From assembly GCF_000373365.1 (NCBI RefSeq), contig NZ_KB891115.1, positions 55,512 through 119,511 on the forward strand: a DNA stretch of 64,000 nucleotides, in the 5' to 3' direction. The stretch's first letter is position 1. Every line of letters begins with the position of its first letter. The DNA is from Parafrankia discariae. GTDB taxonomy: Bacteria > Actinomycetota > Actinomycetes > Frankiales > Frankiaceae. The notes under the pieces were generated by a model. The model was not told where the DNA came from, did not search any database, and was given only the letters and a program-made list of their open reading frames with translations. Below are positions 1 through 8,000 of this stretch, piece by piece. A program made the translations under genes and the position numbers.

Positions 1-1340
1 GCCACGGTCGTACCACCCACGGTCGGCCCGCCAACCGCCGTACCGCCAGCGCCACCGGCGACGGTCGTACCACCCACCGTCGGCCCGCCAACCGCCGTAC
101 CGCGGCCACCGGCCACCGTCGTACCACCCACGGTCGGCCCACCAACCGCCGTACCGCCAGCGCCACCGGCGACGGTCGTACCACCCACCGTCGGCCCGCC
201 AACCGCCGTACCGCGGCCACCGGCCACCGTCGTACCACCCACGGTCGGCCCACCAACCGCCGTGCCACCGGCGCCACCGATGGTCGTACCGCCGATGGTC
301 GGCCCGCCGACCGCTATGCCACCGATCGAGACGCCGCCGCCTCGGCCGGAGGCGACGGTCGTACCACCCACGGTCGGCCCGCCAACCGCCACACCACGAC
401 CCCGCGAAACCGTCGTACCACCGACAGTGGGCCCGCCAACCGCCACACCACGACCCCGCGAAACCGTCGTACCGCCGACAGTGGGCCCGCCAACCGCCAC
501 ACCACGGCCACCACCGGCCACGGTCGTACCGCCCACAGTGGGCCCGCCAACCGCCACACCACGGCCACCACCGGCCACGGTCGTACCACCCACAGTGGGC
601 CCGCCAACCGCCGTACCACCGCCACCACCGGCGACAGTCGTACCACCGACGGTCGGCCCGCCAACCGCCGTACCGCCACCACCGGCCACGGTCGTACCAC
701 CCACAGTGGGCCCACCAACCGCCGTACCACCGCCACCACCGGCGACAGTCGTACCACCCACGGTCGGCCCACCAACCGCCGTACCACCGCCACCACCGGC
801 CACGGTCGTACCACCCACAGTGGGCCCGCCAACCGCCGTACCACCGCCACCACCGGCGACAGTCGTACCACCCACGGTCGGCCCGCCAACCGCCGTACCA
901 CCGCCACCACCGGCGACAGTCGTACCACCCACGGTCGGCCCACCAACCGCCGTACCACCGCCACCACCGGCCACGGTCGTACCACCCACAGTGGGCCCGC
1001 CAACCGCCGTACCACCGCCACCACCGGCGACAGTCGTACCACCCACGGTCGGCCCGCCAACCGCCGTACCACCGCCACCACCGGCGACAGTCGTACCACC
1101 CACGGTCGGCCCACCAACCGCCGTACCACCGCCACCACCGGCCACGGTCGTACCACCCACAGTGGGCCCGCCAACCGCCGTACCACCGCCACCACCGGCG
1201 ACAGTCGTACCACCCACGGTCGGCCCGCCAACCGCCGTACCACCGCCACCACCGGCGACAGTCGTGCCACCGACGGTCGGCCCACCGACCGCGGTGCCAC
1301 CGCCATCGGCGACGGTCGTGCCACCGACGGTCGGCCCGCC
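1..1340. repeat. 57-bp tandem repeat with 171-bp higher-order period
   Basis: The coding repeats of the secreted protein are tandem 57-bp units. Between about 600 and 1260 three slightly different units (marked by cacagtgggcccgcc, cacggtcggcccgcc and cacggtcggcccacc) recur in the same order, so the block itself repeats every 171 bp. Units nearer position 1 and 300-560 are more diverged. This implies recent amplification of a three-unit block, and the copy number may vary between strains or be misassembled. Confidence 0.85.
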
Positions 1341-1439
1341 AACCGCGGTCTGAGCAGAGGCGGGTGCTGCGAATGCGAAGGTCACAGCCGCCGGAACCGT
1401 GGCTAGCATTGCATAAACGCGGCTCTTGTTCAGAGTCAT
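1..1439 (-). CDS. Secreted glycine-rich repeat protein (3' end outside window)
   Basis: The minus frame starting at ATG 1439 stays open to base 1, so the gene is cut by the window edge (about 479 codons visible). An AGGAG ribosome site lies 4 bases upstream. Residues 1-30 form a signal peptide (Lys/Arg start, hydrophobic core, cleavage near PASA-QT). The rest is a 19-residue repeat, typically AVGGPTVGGTTVAGGGGGT, with variants carrying Ile, Arg or Ser near 250-540. It has no cysteine or enzyme motif and is exported. Such low-complexity beta/glycine repeats suit a surface or matrix structural role, but that is inference. The opposite strand and another minus frame are also open, because the repeat unit (57 bp) is a multiple of three; only this frame has a signal peptide and ribosome site. 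Confidence 0.8.
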   Translation of the reverse strand, partial: MTLNKSRVYAMLATVPAAVTFAFAAPASAQTAVGGPTVGGTTVADGGGTAVGGPTVGGTTVAGGGGGTAVGGPTVGGTTVAGGGGGTAVGGPTVGGTTVAGGGGGTAVGGPTVGGTTVAGGGGGTAVGGPTVGGTTVAGGGGGTAVGGPTVGGTTVAGGGGGTAVGGPTVGGTTVAGGGGGTAVGGPTVGGTTVAGGGGGTAVGGPTVGGTTVAGGGGGTAVGGPTVGGTTVAGGGGGTAVGGPTVGGTTVAGGGGTAVGGPTVGGTTVAGGGGGTAVGGPTVGGTTVAGGGRGVAVGGPTVGGTTVAGGGRGVAVGGPTVGGTTVSRGRGVAVGGPTVGGTTVSRGRGVAVGGPTVGGTTVASGRGGGVSIGGIAVGGPTIGGTTIGGAGGTAVGGPTVGGTTVAGGRGTAVGGPTVGGTTVAGGAGGTAVGGPTVGGTTVAGGRGTAVGGPTVGGTTVAGGAGGTAVGGPTVGGTTV

Positions 1440-2198
1440 GACACTCCTCTACTCATTTTCTGGCAGGGCCGCCGCCGGAACCACGACTACTTGGCTTTGA
1501 TCGCTGAACGGCGGCCTACGCTTAACCATCAGATGGAGAAGGGCGATGCACGGCCCGCTCGTCAGTGTCCCCGTCAGATGCGAAAAGAATGTCGAGAGAA
1601 TGAGAAAAGATCTGCCGAATATCATCCTGGCCAATCGCCGCGCCAAACCTTGGCTCGGCAAAAGGCACCGCCGGCTTGGGTTGTGTCGTCGGGGACAGGG
1701 TGCTGTAGGACTTACCCGGAGCCGCCCGGGGTCCACACCCCCCATCGACACTTTCCGCACCCGTCCGACTTCGGAGTGTGCCGGAGGTGAGGCGGGTACA
1801 CCCAGGCCACGGACCTGCGGCGGAGGGAGTAGACACGCATGACGGGACATAGGCGGTGGACCGCGGCTCCACGACGGCGTCGGACCTTCCGCGCGGGCCC
1901 GGATGAGGGCGGCGCTCCGGTTCGAGCCAGCTGGGCCGACCTGGCCCAGCTGGCCGCGTTCATGCTGCTGCTCGCCGCCCCGGACGCGGTCCCTGTCGCC
2001 ACGGCCACGCCGGGCGACCCGAGGCCCGGGGCCGCGTGCGTGACGCGGATGACTCCGACGGATCCGCCGAGGTTCCTCCAGTCCGGCCCCGGTTGCGGGC
2101 GTGACTGAGCCACAGGTCGGCGGTGCGCTTCTCCCCCGAGGTCGATTCCCCCGGGTTCGACACGGCCGTCAACGCCGCACCGCCCGCCTTCTCGCGGA
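1440..2198. other. Gene-poor interval
   Basis: Roughly 750 bases separate the secreted repeat gene from the hydrolase relic. Bases 1450-1690 are less GC-rich than the surroundings and should hold the promoter of the repeat gene. Several open frames of 90-130 codons exist on both strands, but none has a recognisable product, a good ribosome site or consistent codon bias, so no gene is called. Confidence 0.5.
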
Positions 2199-2923
2199 TC
2201 AGTCGAGCGGGAGGTCGAGGATGGGCCGCGTCTGGCCGGTGATGGCTGTGTGCCAGGCCGGGAGAACCGTGGCGGTGGCGTGCGGGACGGGTACGGGTCA
2301 CCCGGCCGACGGTCTCGCGGAAGTCGAGCAGCGCGTCGCGGTCACCGACGATCACAGGTATCGGCAGATCCAAGCGGCGCGGGGCGTCATCGGAGAACAC
2401 CGGCAGACGCTCGGTACGGGGTTTGAAATGACGGTGGGTCAGCACCATGTAGTCGAGAAACTCCTGGGTACACGGCGTCTCCAGGCCGGTGGCGGTCTGT
2501 ATCGCCGAGAAGAGGCGTTCCACGCGGTCCGGCCGTCGCCTCGCGTAGTCCAGCGCCAGCCACCCGCCGAGCGACGCTCCGACGACGGCCGCGCACGATC
2601 CCCAGCGCCCCGAGCACGTCGTCGAGCCGTCGCGCACGGGCCTCGGGGTTCAGCGGGGGACGTCCGGGCTCGCTCAGGCCCGGCTCGCCGATCAGGTCGA
2701 CCGCGTGGACGCGGAAGTGCTCCGCCCACAGCGGGACGTCACCCATCCACACCGCCGAGTTGCTCCCCGCGCCGTGCGGCGGCAGGAGGGGCGGCGCGCC
2801 CGCGGGGCCGGACGCCACGGCAAAGGTCACCCCTTCCCCCATGGACAGGCGCAGGTGCTCGGCCGGCACCGGCCAGTCGTCGAGGATCTCGAGGTAACGC
2901 CGCCGGATCTGTTCCCATGGCGG
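2199..2923 (-). pseudogene. Alpha/beta hydrolase relic (two frameshifts)
   Basis: Three reading frames together give one alpha/beta hydrolase. The first piece, 2923 to about 2600, contains WPVPAEHLRL, the oxyanion-type HGAGSN segment and HAVDLIGEPGLS. A shift near 2600 leads into the nucleophile elbow GASLGGW and the acid region VIVGDRDALLDF. A second shift near 2290 leads into the catalytic-His segment LPAWHTAITGQ, ending at the TGA at 2199-2201. A stretch after the elbow also looks deleted compared with family members I know. No good start remains: the frame runs straight out of the upstream HTH gene's stop. It is probably inactive unless the shifts are sequencing errors. Confidence 0.75.
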
Positions 2924-3346
2924 TCATGACTCGAGGACCGCCTTGGCGTGCTCGAGCAGCCACACGGTGTCGTCGATCCCGGCCAGGATAACGATCTTCA
3001 TGCGGGCTCGCTCGGCGTCGTAGACCGTCTCGATCCGCACGGGCGTGTCGCGGCGATGGGCGGTCGCGGCGGTGAGCAGGGTGCTCACCCGGCTCGCCGT
3101 GTCGGGGCTGACCGCCTCGACCTCGACGATGCTCGACACCTCGACGTGCCGCTCGCGCACGACCGTCTCCCGGGCTGGCGACGACAGCGAACGACCGGTG
3201 AAGGCCTCCAGATCCTCGTGCGCGATGCGGTACTGCTTGCCGATCCGCACCGCCTTCAGTTGCCCGCCACGCACGTATCCGCGCACTGTCCGCACATGCA
3301 GGCTCAGCAGATCGGCAACCTGCTCTACCGAGTAGAGAAGCTCCAC
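2924..3346 (-). CDS. Excisionase-type HTH DNA-binding protein
   Basis: The 140-residue product starts with a winged-helix/MerR-like HTH of the excisionase family (HTH_17): residues 3-52 include YSVEQVADLLSLHVRTVR, then GGQLKAVRIGKQYRI, the usual recognition helix and wing. Residues 60-140 form a second region of unknown fold ending in HAKAVLES. The GTG start at 3346 has a TAAGG element a few bases upstream and a consensus -10 hexamer about 32 bases upstream. It lies directly before the broken hydrolase in the same frame, so the two were probably an operon in which it was a regulator. No integrase lies nearby, so a phage excision role is not supported. Confidence 0.8.
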   Translation of the reverse strand: MELLYSVEQVADLLSLHVRTVRGYVRGGQLKAVRIGKQYRIAHEDLEAFTGRSLSSPARETVVRERHVEVSSIVEVEAVSPDTASRVSTLLTAATAHRRDTPVRIETVYDAERARMKIVILAGIDDTVWLLEHAKAVLES

Positions 3347-3367
3347 AAACGAACCTTAACACGACCT

Positions 3368-3384
3368 CTATAACGGAATTATAG
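3368..3384 (-). promoter_or_regulatory. Promoter -10 and possible autoregulatory palindrome of the HTH gene
   Basis: On the minus strand TATAAT occupies 3383-3378, well placed for the GTG at 3346. It sits inside the inverted repeat ctataa-cggaa-ttatag (3368-3384), in an AT-rich patch unlike the flanks. A repressor binding here would block the promoter; the HTH protein itself is the natural candidate. The -35 is weak. Confidence 0.5.
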
Positions 3385-3458
3385 GTAACGATAAATGCGA
3401 TTGAGGAAGGAGCCGCACGCCGGCGGGGTGCGGGCGGCGGGGTGCGGTCGGCGCGGGC

Positions 3459-4913
3459 TCACGCGTCGCTGGGGGCCAGCGGACGGCGGCGGGGCACGAA
3501 CGTGGTGATGGCCAGGGCGAGCAGGGCCGCGGCCCCGCCGATGACCATGGCCACCCGCAGGCCGTTCTGCCCGGGGACGGTGACCCCGGCGACGGTGATG
3601 GTGATGCCGGCCAGTACGGCTCCCCCGACCGCGCTGGCGATGGCGGCGCCGACGGTCCGCATGAGGCTGTTGAGGCTGTTGGCGGCGCCGGTCTCGGAGA
3701 TCGGGACCGCCGCCATGATGAGCGCCGGCATGGCGCCGTAGGCGAGCCCGATCCCGGCGCCGATGACGGTGGTGACCATCATGAGCTGCCAGATGGCGGA
3801 CATCAGCCCGATTCCCAGGCCGTAACCGGCGGCGATCAGGACGGCGCCGGCCATCAGGGTCGTCTTCGGCCCCCTGGCGGCGGAGATGCGCGCGGACAGC
3901 GGGGAGACGACCATCATCACCAGGCCCGTGGGCGTCAGGACCAGGCCGGTGACCAGCAGCGACTTCCCCAGTCCGTAGCCGGTGGCGGTGGGCAGCTGCA
4001 GGATCTGGGGCTGCACCAGCCGAACCGGCATGGTGGCCACCCCGAACATGATCGAGGCGAGGTTGGTGACCAGCACCTGACGTCGCGCGCTGGTGCGCAG
4101 GTCCACCAGCGGCTGCCGCGCGCGCAGCTCCCAGCGCCCCCACACCAGCAGGACCGCGACACCCGCGACGGCCAGCCCGAGGGTGCGGCCGCTGCCCCAG
4201 CCCCAGTCGGCCCCCTGGGAGATCGCCAGCAGCAGGCACACGAGCACGGTCGACAGCCCGACCGCGCCGACCAGGTCGACCCGCCCGCCGGTGCGGGCCC
4301 GGGATTCCGGGACCAGCCACAGCACGAGTGCCGTGGCGAGGACCCCCAGCCCCGCCGAGACCCAGAACAGCAGGTGCCAGCTGGCGTGGTCGGCGATCAG
4401 GGCCGCCGTGGGCAGCCCCACGGCACCACCGACGCCGAGCGAGGAGCTCATCGTCGCGGTCGCCGAACCGAGGCGCTCGGGTGGCAGCTCGTCGCGCATG
4501 ATGCTGATCCCCAGTGGGATGACTCCGGCCGACAGGCCCTGCAGTGTCCGCCCGACGACCAGCGGGATCAGGGTGGTGGACAGCCCGGCGACGGCCGAGC
4601 CGACCACCAGTAGGCCGAGGCTGGCCAGCAGCATGCGCCGTTTGCCGTACATGTCCCCGAGCCGGCCCGCCACCGGGGTGGCGACGGCGGAGGCGAGCAG
4701 CGTCGCGGTGATCGCCCACACCGCCCCGGACGCCGACGCGTGCACCAGCCGGGGCAGCTCGGGGAGCAGCGGGATCACCAGGCTCTGCATCGACGCGACC
4801 ACGATCCCCGAGAACGACAGAACCGCTACGACAACCCCCGGCCGCGGCGCCGTGGACGCGACGGCGCCGGCGGGCCTGGCAAGATCGGCGGGGCTGGCAA
4901 CGGAGTGGGACAC
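3459..4913 (-). CDS. MFS drug efflux transporter (DHA2 family)
   Basis: The 484-residue integral membrane protein has the length and hydrophobic pattern of 14-helix drug:H+ antiporters. The cytoplasmic loop motif A appears as GRLGDMYGKRR near residue 84, and the family motif C region follows (GVGGAVGLPTAALIADH). The GTG start at 4913 is preceded by GGAGG at a 7-base distance. It is divergent from a TetR regulator with a strong palindrome between them, the classic layout for a repressed efflux pump. The exported compound cannot be told from sequence. Confidence 0.9.
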   Translation of the reverse strand: MSHSVASPADLARPAGAVASTAPRPGVVVAVLSFSGIVVASMQSLVIPLLPELPRLVHASASGAVWAITATLLASAVATPVAGRLGDMYGKRRMLLASLGLLVVGSAVAGLSTTLIPLVVGRTLQGLSAGVIPLGISIMRDELPPERLGSATATMSSSLGVGGAVGLPTAALIADHASWHLLFWVSAGLGVLATALVLWLVPESRARTGGRVDLVGAVGLSTVLVCLLLAISQGADWGWGSGRTLGLAVAGVAVLLVWGRWELRARQPLVDLRTSARRQVLVTNLASIMFGVATMPVRLVQPQILQLPTATGYGLGKSLLVTGLVLTPTGLVMMVVSPLSARISAARGPKTTLMAGAVLIAAGYGLGIGLMSAIWQLMMVTTVIGAGIGLAYGAMPALIMAAVPISETGAANSLNSLMRTVGAAIASAVGGAVLAGITITVAGVTVPGQNGLRVAMVIGGAAALLALAITTFVPRRRPLAPSDA

Positions 4914-4955
4914 AGACGAGCCTCCGACCGCGAGAGCAGCATAAGATCAATTAAT

Positions 4956-4985
4956 TCATTCGATTTACTGGAGTAAATCAAATGA
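4956..4985. promoter_or_regulatory. TetR operator: 30-bp palindrome
   Basis: The core GATTTACTGGAGTAAATC (4962-4979) is a perfect inverted repeat. The symmetry extends to 14-base arms (4956-4969 and 4972-4985) with one mismatch. It lies in a markedly AT-rich patch between the divergent transporter and regulator genes and overlaps the ribosome site of the small leader gene. By position it should be bound by the TetR protein and repress both directions. Confidence 0.75.
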
Positions 4986-5101
4986 CTGACCCTCGCGCCG
5001 GAGGTGACGGCGATCATGTGGCGACGACCGGCGCGCACCGCGACGAAGACGGTGCTCATGGCGACGATGGCGGTGCGCACGGTGACGACGATGGTGGGTG
5101 A
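4982..5101 (+). CDS. Small His/Asp/Gly-rich leader protein (39 aa)
   Basis: ATG 4982 follows GGAG by 8 bases and opens a 39-codon frame ending in TGA at 5099-5101, which overlaps the GTG start of the TetR gene (GTGA). The product is hydrophilic, with repeated GAH and GDD units, five histidines and many aspartates, so metal binding is conceivable. It may serve mainly to couple translation of the regulator. I know no family for it. The ribosome site lies within the operator, so the regulator would be expected to affect its own leader. Confidence 0.45.
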   Translation: MTDPRAGGDGDHVATTGAHRDEDGAHGDDGGAHGDDDGG

Positions 5102-5835
5102 GGTCGATGACGGGCAGGGCGGTGCGGCCGGAGCGGGGCAGCGCGACCCGCGAGATGATCCTCAACACCGCGGAACGACTGTTTGCCGAGCGCGGAATGC
5201 ACGCGGTCTCCAACCGCCAGGTCAGCGAGGCGGCGGGGCAGAGCAACAACGCCGTGGTCAGCTACCACTTCGGCACGAAGGCCGACCTGGTACGCGCGAT
5301 CGCGCGCCGGCACGCCGACCAGATGGAGCGGATCCGGGTGACCCTGGTCGCCGAAGCCGCCGGCTCCGCCGACCTCCGCGACTGGGTGGCCTGCCTGGTC
5401 CGCCCGTCTACCGAGCACCTGACCGCCCTGGGCAGCCCCACCTGGTACGCGCGATTCCGCGCCCAGGTCGTGAACGACCCCGCCCTGCGCCGGGTCACCG
5501 TCGAGGAGTCACTCAGATCCGCCTCGCTGCGCCTGCTCCTGGTGGGCCTGAACCCGTGTCTGCCCGACCTGCCGGCCGACATCCGCGCCGTCCGGTGGGC
5601 CATGGCACGTCACCTGATCACGCAGATGTGCGTCGAACGTGAACGCGCCCTCGCCGAGGGCACCCCGACTCACGAACCGAGCTGGGACGCCCTCGCCACC
5701 AGCCTGATCGACGCGATCGTCGGGCTGTGGCAGGCCCCGGTGACACCGGTCCCGCCCGGGGGAACCACGACCGGCGAGCTGGGCTGCCACGCCGCCGGCG
5801 GCGCGCTCGAACAGGGTCAGCGGCCACCGCACTGA
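5098..5835 (+). CDS. TetR/AcrR family transcriptional regulator
   Basis: The 245-residue protein has a standard TetR N-terminal HTH: residues 16-65 read GSATREMILNTAERLFAERG and continue through SNRQVSEAAGQSNNAVVSYHFGTK. The C-terminal two-thirds is the ligand-binding, dimerising helical domain, followed by a Gly/Pro-rich tail. The GTG at 5098 overlaps the stop of the upstream leader; ATG 5107 is an alternative. It is divergent from the MFS pump and should repress it, released by a pump substrate. Confidence 0.88.
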   Translation: MRSMTGRAVRPERGSATREMILNTAERLFAERGMHAVSNRQVSEAAGQSNNAVVSYHFGTKADLVRAIARRHADQMERIRVTLVAEAAGSADLRDWVACLVRPSTEHLTALGSPTWYARFRAQVVNDPALRRVTVEESLRSASLRLLLVGLNPCLPDLPADIRAVRWAMARHLITQMCVERERALAEGTPTHEPSWDALATSLIDAIVGLWQAPVTPVPPGGTTTGELGCHAAGGALEQGQRPPH

Positions 5836-6054
5836 CCTGGTTCGCGGGTGCCGAGCGCGGCGACACCGCGGGCCATTCCCGTGATCACGGTGGCCGCGGC
5901 GTCCTGCGGCGTGGAGACCACCGTGGAGCCGAGGCCCGGCCTGACGATCGGAGACCCGCCGACGGGGCGCTGCACGCCGGTCGGCCTCGACCAGGGTCAG
6001 GCACACGTCGAGGCCCCCTGTGATCCAGCCGTGGCCGCGCCGGCAGCCGGGGCC

Positions 6055-6212
6055 GGCCCGGTCTCCCGGGCGGTGCCGCCACCGTCGCCCAGGAGAACCG
6101 ACACCGTGCCGTTCCCGGTGTTGGCGACGGCCAGGCTGTCATTGCCGTCCCCCGCCAGGTCACCCACCGCCACATCGGCCGGACCCGGGCCGGTGACGTG
6201 GTTGATCGCGGG
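6055..6212 (-). pseudogene. FG-GAP/VCBS repeat fragment
   Basis: A minus-strand stretch of about 52 codons encodes one integrin-like FG-GAP/VCBS blade: ADVAVGDLAGDGNDSLAVAN followed by TGNGTVSVLLGDGGGT. The D-x-D-x-D-type calcium loop is partly kept (GDLAGDGND). Such proteins normally have many blades and a signal peptide; neither is present in frame, so this is a relic. The rest of 5836-6736 holds no credible gene. Confidence 0.55.
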
Positions 6213-6736
6213 GGCGAACAGCCCGGCGACGCGACGCCTCCCCGCCACCCGTGCCCTCATGGACGTCCTCGCGTCGAGGTTCGCTGCCGTGGGCCGAACA
6301 CGCCCACATCCGGCCTCTCTCTCAGGTGGCCTGCCGCACCGGCCACCGCCCGCGCAGCAGCCCACCCCGCCACCGCCCGCGAGGCCCCAAGGCCGCACAT
6401 CATGATCACAACGACTGCGCGTCGCCCGCGGGTCCCGGCGGGTTCCGATCACGTAGCTCCCCGGGCTCGCCCCGATCGTGGCCCAGTGTCCACCGTCAGC
6501 CACCACGACACTCCCAACCGTCACCACGAGCCCCGGGCGCCCGGCTCGACGGCCGCCGTCCCGCCCGGGGCAACCGGACGAACTCCGCTCGCCGTAACCG
6601 TGGATCGGCCGGGCCCGACAGCCCTGCGCCCGACGGCCCTGCGCCCGGCGGCGTCGCGCCGCGCGCGTCGGCGGGACGCGTCGCCGGGTTCCGGGTACTC
6701 GTTGACCCCGACCGCGGACAGGGAGAGGTTTCCGGG

Positions 6737-7609
6737 ATGCAGCCGATGGCGGGAGCCGCCGCGGAGTGGGCGGCGGCCCAGGTCGCCGAGGTGCGCGATC
6801 ACCCTCGGGGGCGGATGGCGCTGTTGTCACGGACCTATCACGGACCGGTCGGGCGCGCGCCGCGGCACCTGCCCTTCCGACGGGCGGCGGTGTCGTTCAT
6901 GCACTGGCAGATCGAGCGTGGGGTGCTCAATCCCCCGGACGCGGACCCGCCGGGTAGCCGATGGTGGCGGAAGGTCAACGACCGGCTGCTGCTGGACGGC
7001 TGTGAGGCCATGGCGCGCTCGGGTGGTCTGCGGGGGGAGCCGTCCTCCCCGGCGATCGACCTGTGGTCGGCGTTCATCAGCGCGCCGACCCCCTGGAGCT
7101 GGTATCGCGCCCACAACGCGAGCATCGTCTCCGCCTACCTGGACAACCGGGCGCTCGCCGAGTTGGAACCGGCGGCCGAACGCTTCTTTCTCAACGTCGT
7201 CCTGCTCCGTGTTCTGTATGCGCACGCGCTGGTCGCGGCACCGCGGCTGTCACTGGGCAGGTTCGCCGTCCTGGGCCGGGCCGTCGGTGATCCGCGGCTC
7301 GGGATGGCGGGAATCTTTCTCTCGCTCGGGCGGGTCCTTCCCGATCGCTATCCGCCCGACGAGAATCTGCGGGACTACCTGGTGACGGAGCATGGCCTCG
7401 GGCGGTTTCTCGACTACGACGTGATCCAGCCACGGCTGCGGGAGCTGTACGAGTGGTCCGCCCTGGAACTCGGTCTTCCCGGGCTACGCGACCTCATCCG
7501 GGACGGCAGCCCGATCTACGCGTGGCCTTATGAGGAACGGCACGTCTGGGTGTCCGGCCGCGCGTCGCTGCCGGTGCGCGTTCTGCGCCGGGCGACCTCG
7601 CCGCGGTGA
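6737..7609 (+). CDS. Conserved protein of unknown function (290 aa)
   Basis: ATG 6737 follows GGGAGAGG by 8 bases. The product is soluble-looking, with a basic N-terminus carrying PRHLPFRRAAVSFMHWQIER and a W-rich centre (GSRWWRKVND, TPWSWYRAHNAS). The frame is open further upstream, but that extension is Pro/Arg low-complexity and matches shadow coding. I believe similar proteins occur in other actinobacteria but recall no function. It has no membrane helix or catalytic motif, and it stands alone with about 390 bases of free space downstream. Confidence 0.65.
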   Translation: MQPMAGAAAEWAAAQVAEVRDHPRGRMALLSRTYHGPVGRAPRHLPFRRAAVSFMHWQIERGVLNPPDADPPGSRWWRKVNDRLLLDGCEAMARSGGLRGEPSSPAIDLWSAFISAPTPWSWYRAHNASIVSAYLDNRALAELEPAAERFFLNVVLLRVLYAHALVAAPRLSLGRFAVLGRAVGDPRLGMAGIFLSLGRVLPDRYPPDENLRDYLVTEHGLGRFLDYDVIQPRLRELYEWSALELGLPGLRDLIRDGSPIYAWPYEERHVWVSGRASLPVRVLRRATSPR

Positions 7610-8000
7610 GCGACTCCCGCGGTTCCCACGACTCCGGCTCACCCGACTGACCGCCCCGGCGGTAGTTGACGATCTGTGGGCTGTTCGCACGCGCGGGCCG
7701 ATCCGGGACGACGAATCCACTAAGCGTGCACTCTCTGTCAAGGGCGTCGACCTAAGGTAACCGGAGGCATCGGAAACAGCTGAATACGGCCCGCCCCGTT
7801 GCGGCGCTTCCACGTCCGGCACGGCCTGCGCGAGCAGGCGCGGAAGCCGTCCCCGCCACCCGATCCCCGTCTCCCGCCCCGGTCCGGCCGGACCGGCGCG
7901 GACCGGGGCGGACCGGCGCGGACCGGCGCGGACCGGGGCGGGGCGGGAAAACACTAAGATCATATGGAGAGCGCCCGTCGCGGCGTTCATCCCTTCGGGA
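7610..8000. other. Intergenic region before the SARP regulator
   Basis: About 390 bases without a gene. It contains the 10-bp G/C tandem repeat at 7890-7941, followed immediately by an A-rich stretch (gggaaaacactaagatcatatgg) that probably includes the promoter of the regulator at 8001. Confidence 0.45.
7890..7941. repeat. 10-bp tandem repeat ggaccggcgc/ggaccggggc
   Basis: Five contiguous copies of ggaccgg(c/g)gc lie about 60 bases upstream of the SARP regulator start. SARP proteins bind short direct repeats spaced by a helical turn, and a 10-11 base period would fit, but a simple slippage repeat is equally possible. Confidence 0.7.

Noticed and set aside
1-1340. CRISPR-like regular repeats
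   Set aside because: Units are contiguous, coding and of 57 bp without unique spacers.
262-1353. 363-codon plus-strand frame of PPTVGPPTA-type proline repeats
   Set aside because: It is the mirror of the 57-bp repeat. It has no ribosome site or signal peptide, whereas the minus frame from 1439 has both.
1449-1850. 133-codon minus-strand frame upstream of the repeat gene
   Set aside because: No similarity, no ribosome site, competing frames on both strands.
2924-3346. Phage excisionase marking an integrated element
   Set aside because: No integrase, attachment repeats or phage genes nearby; such HTH proteins are common as ordinary regulators.
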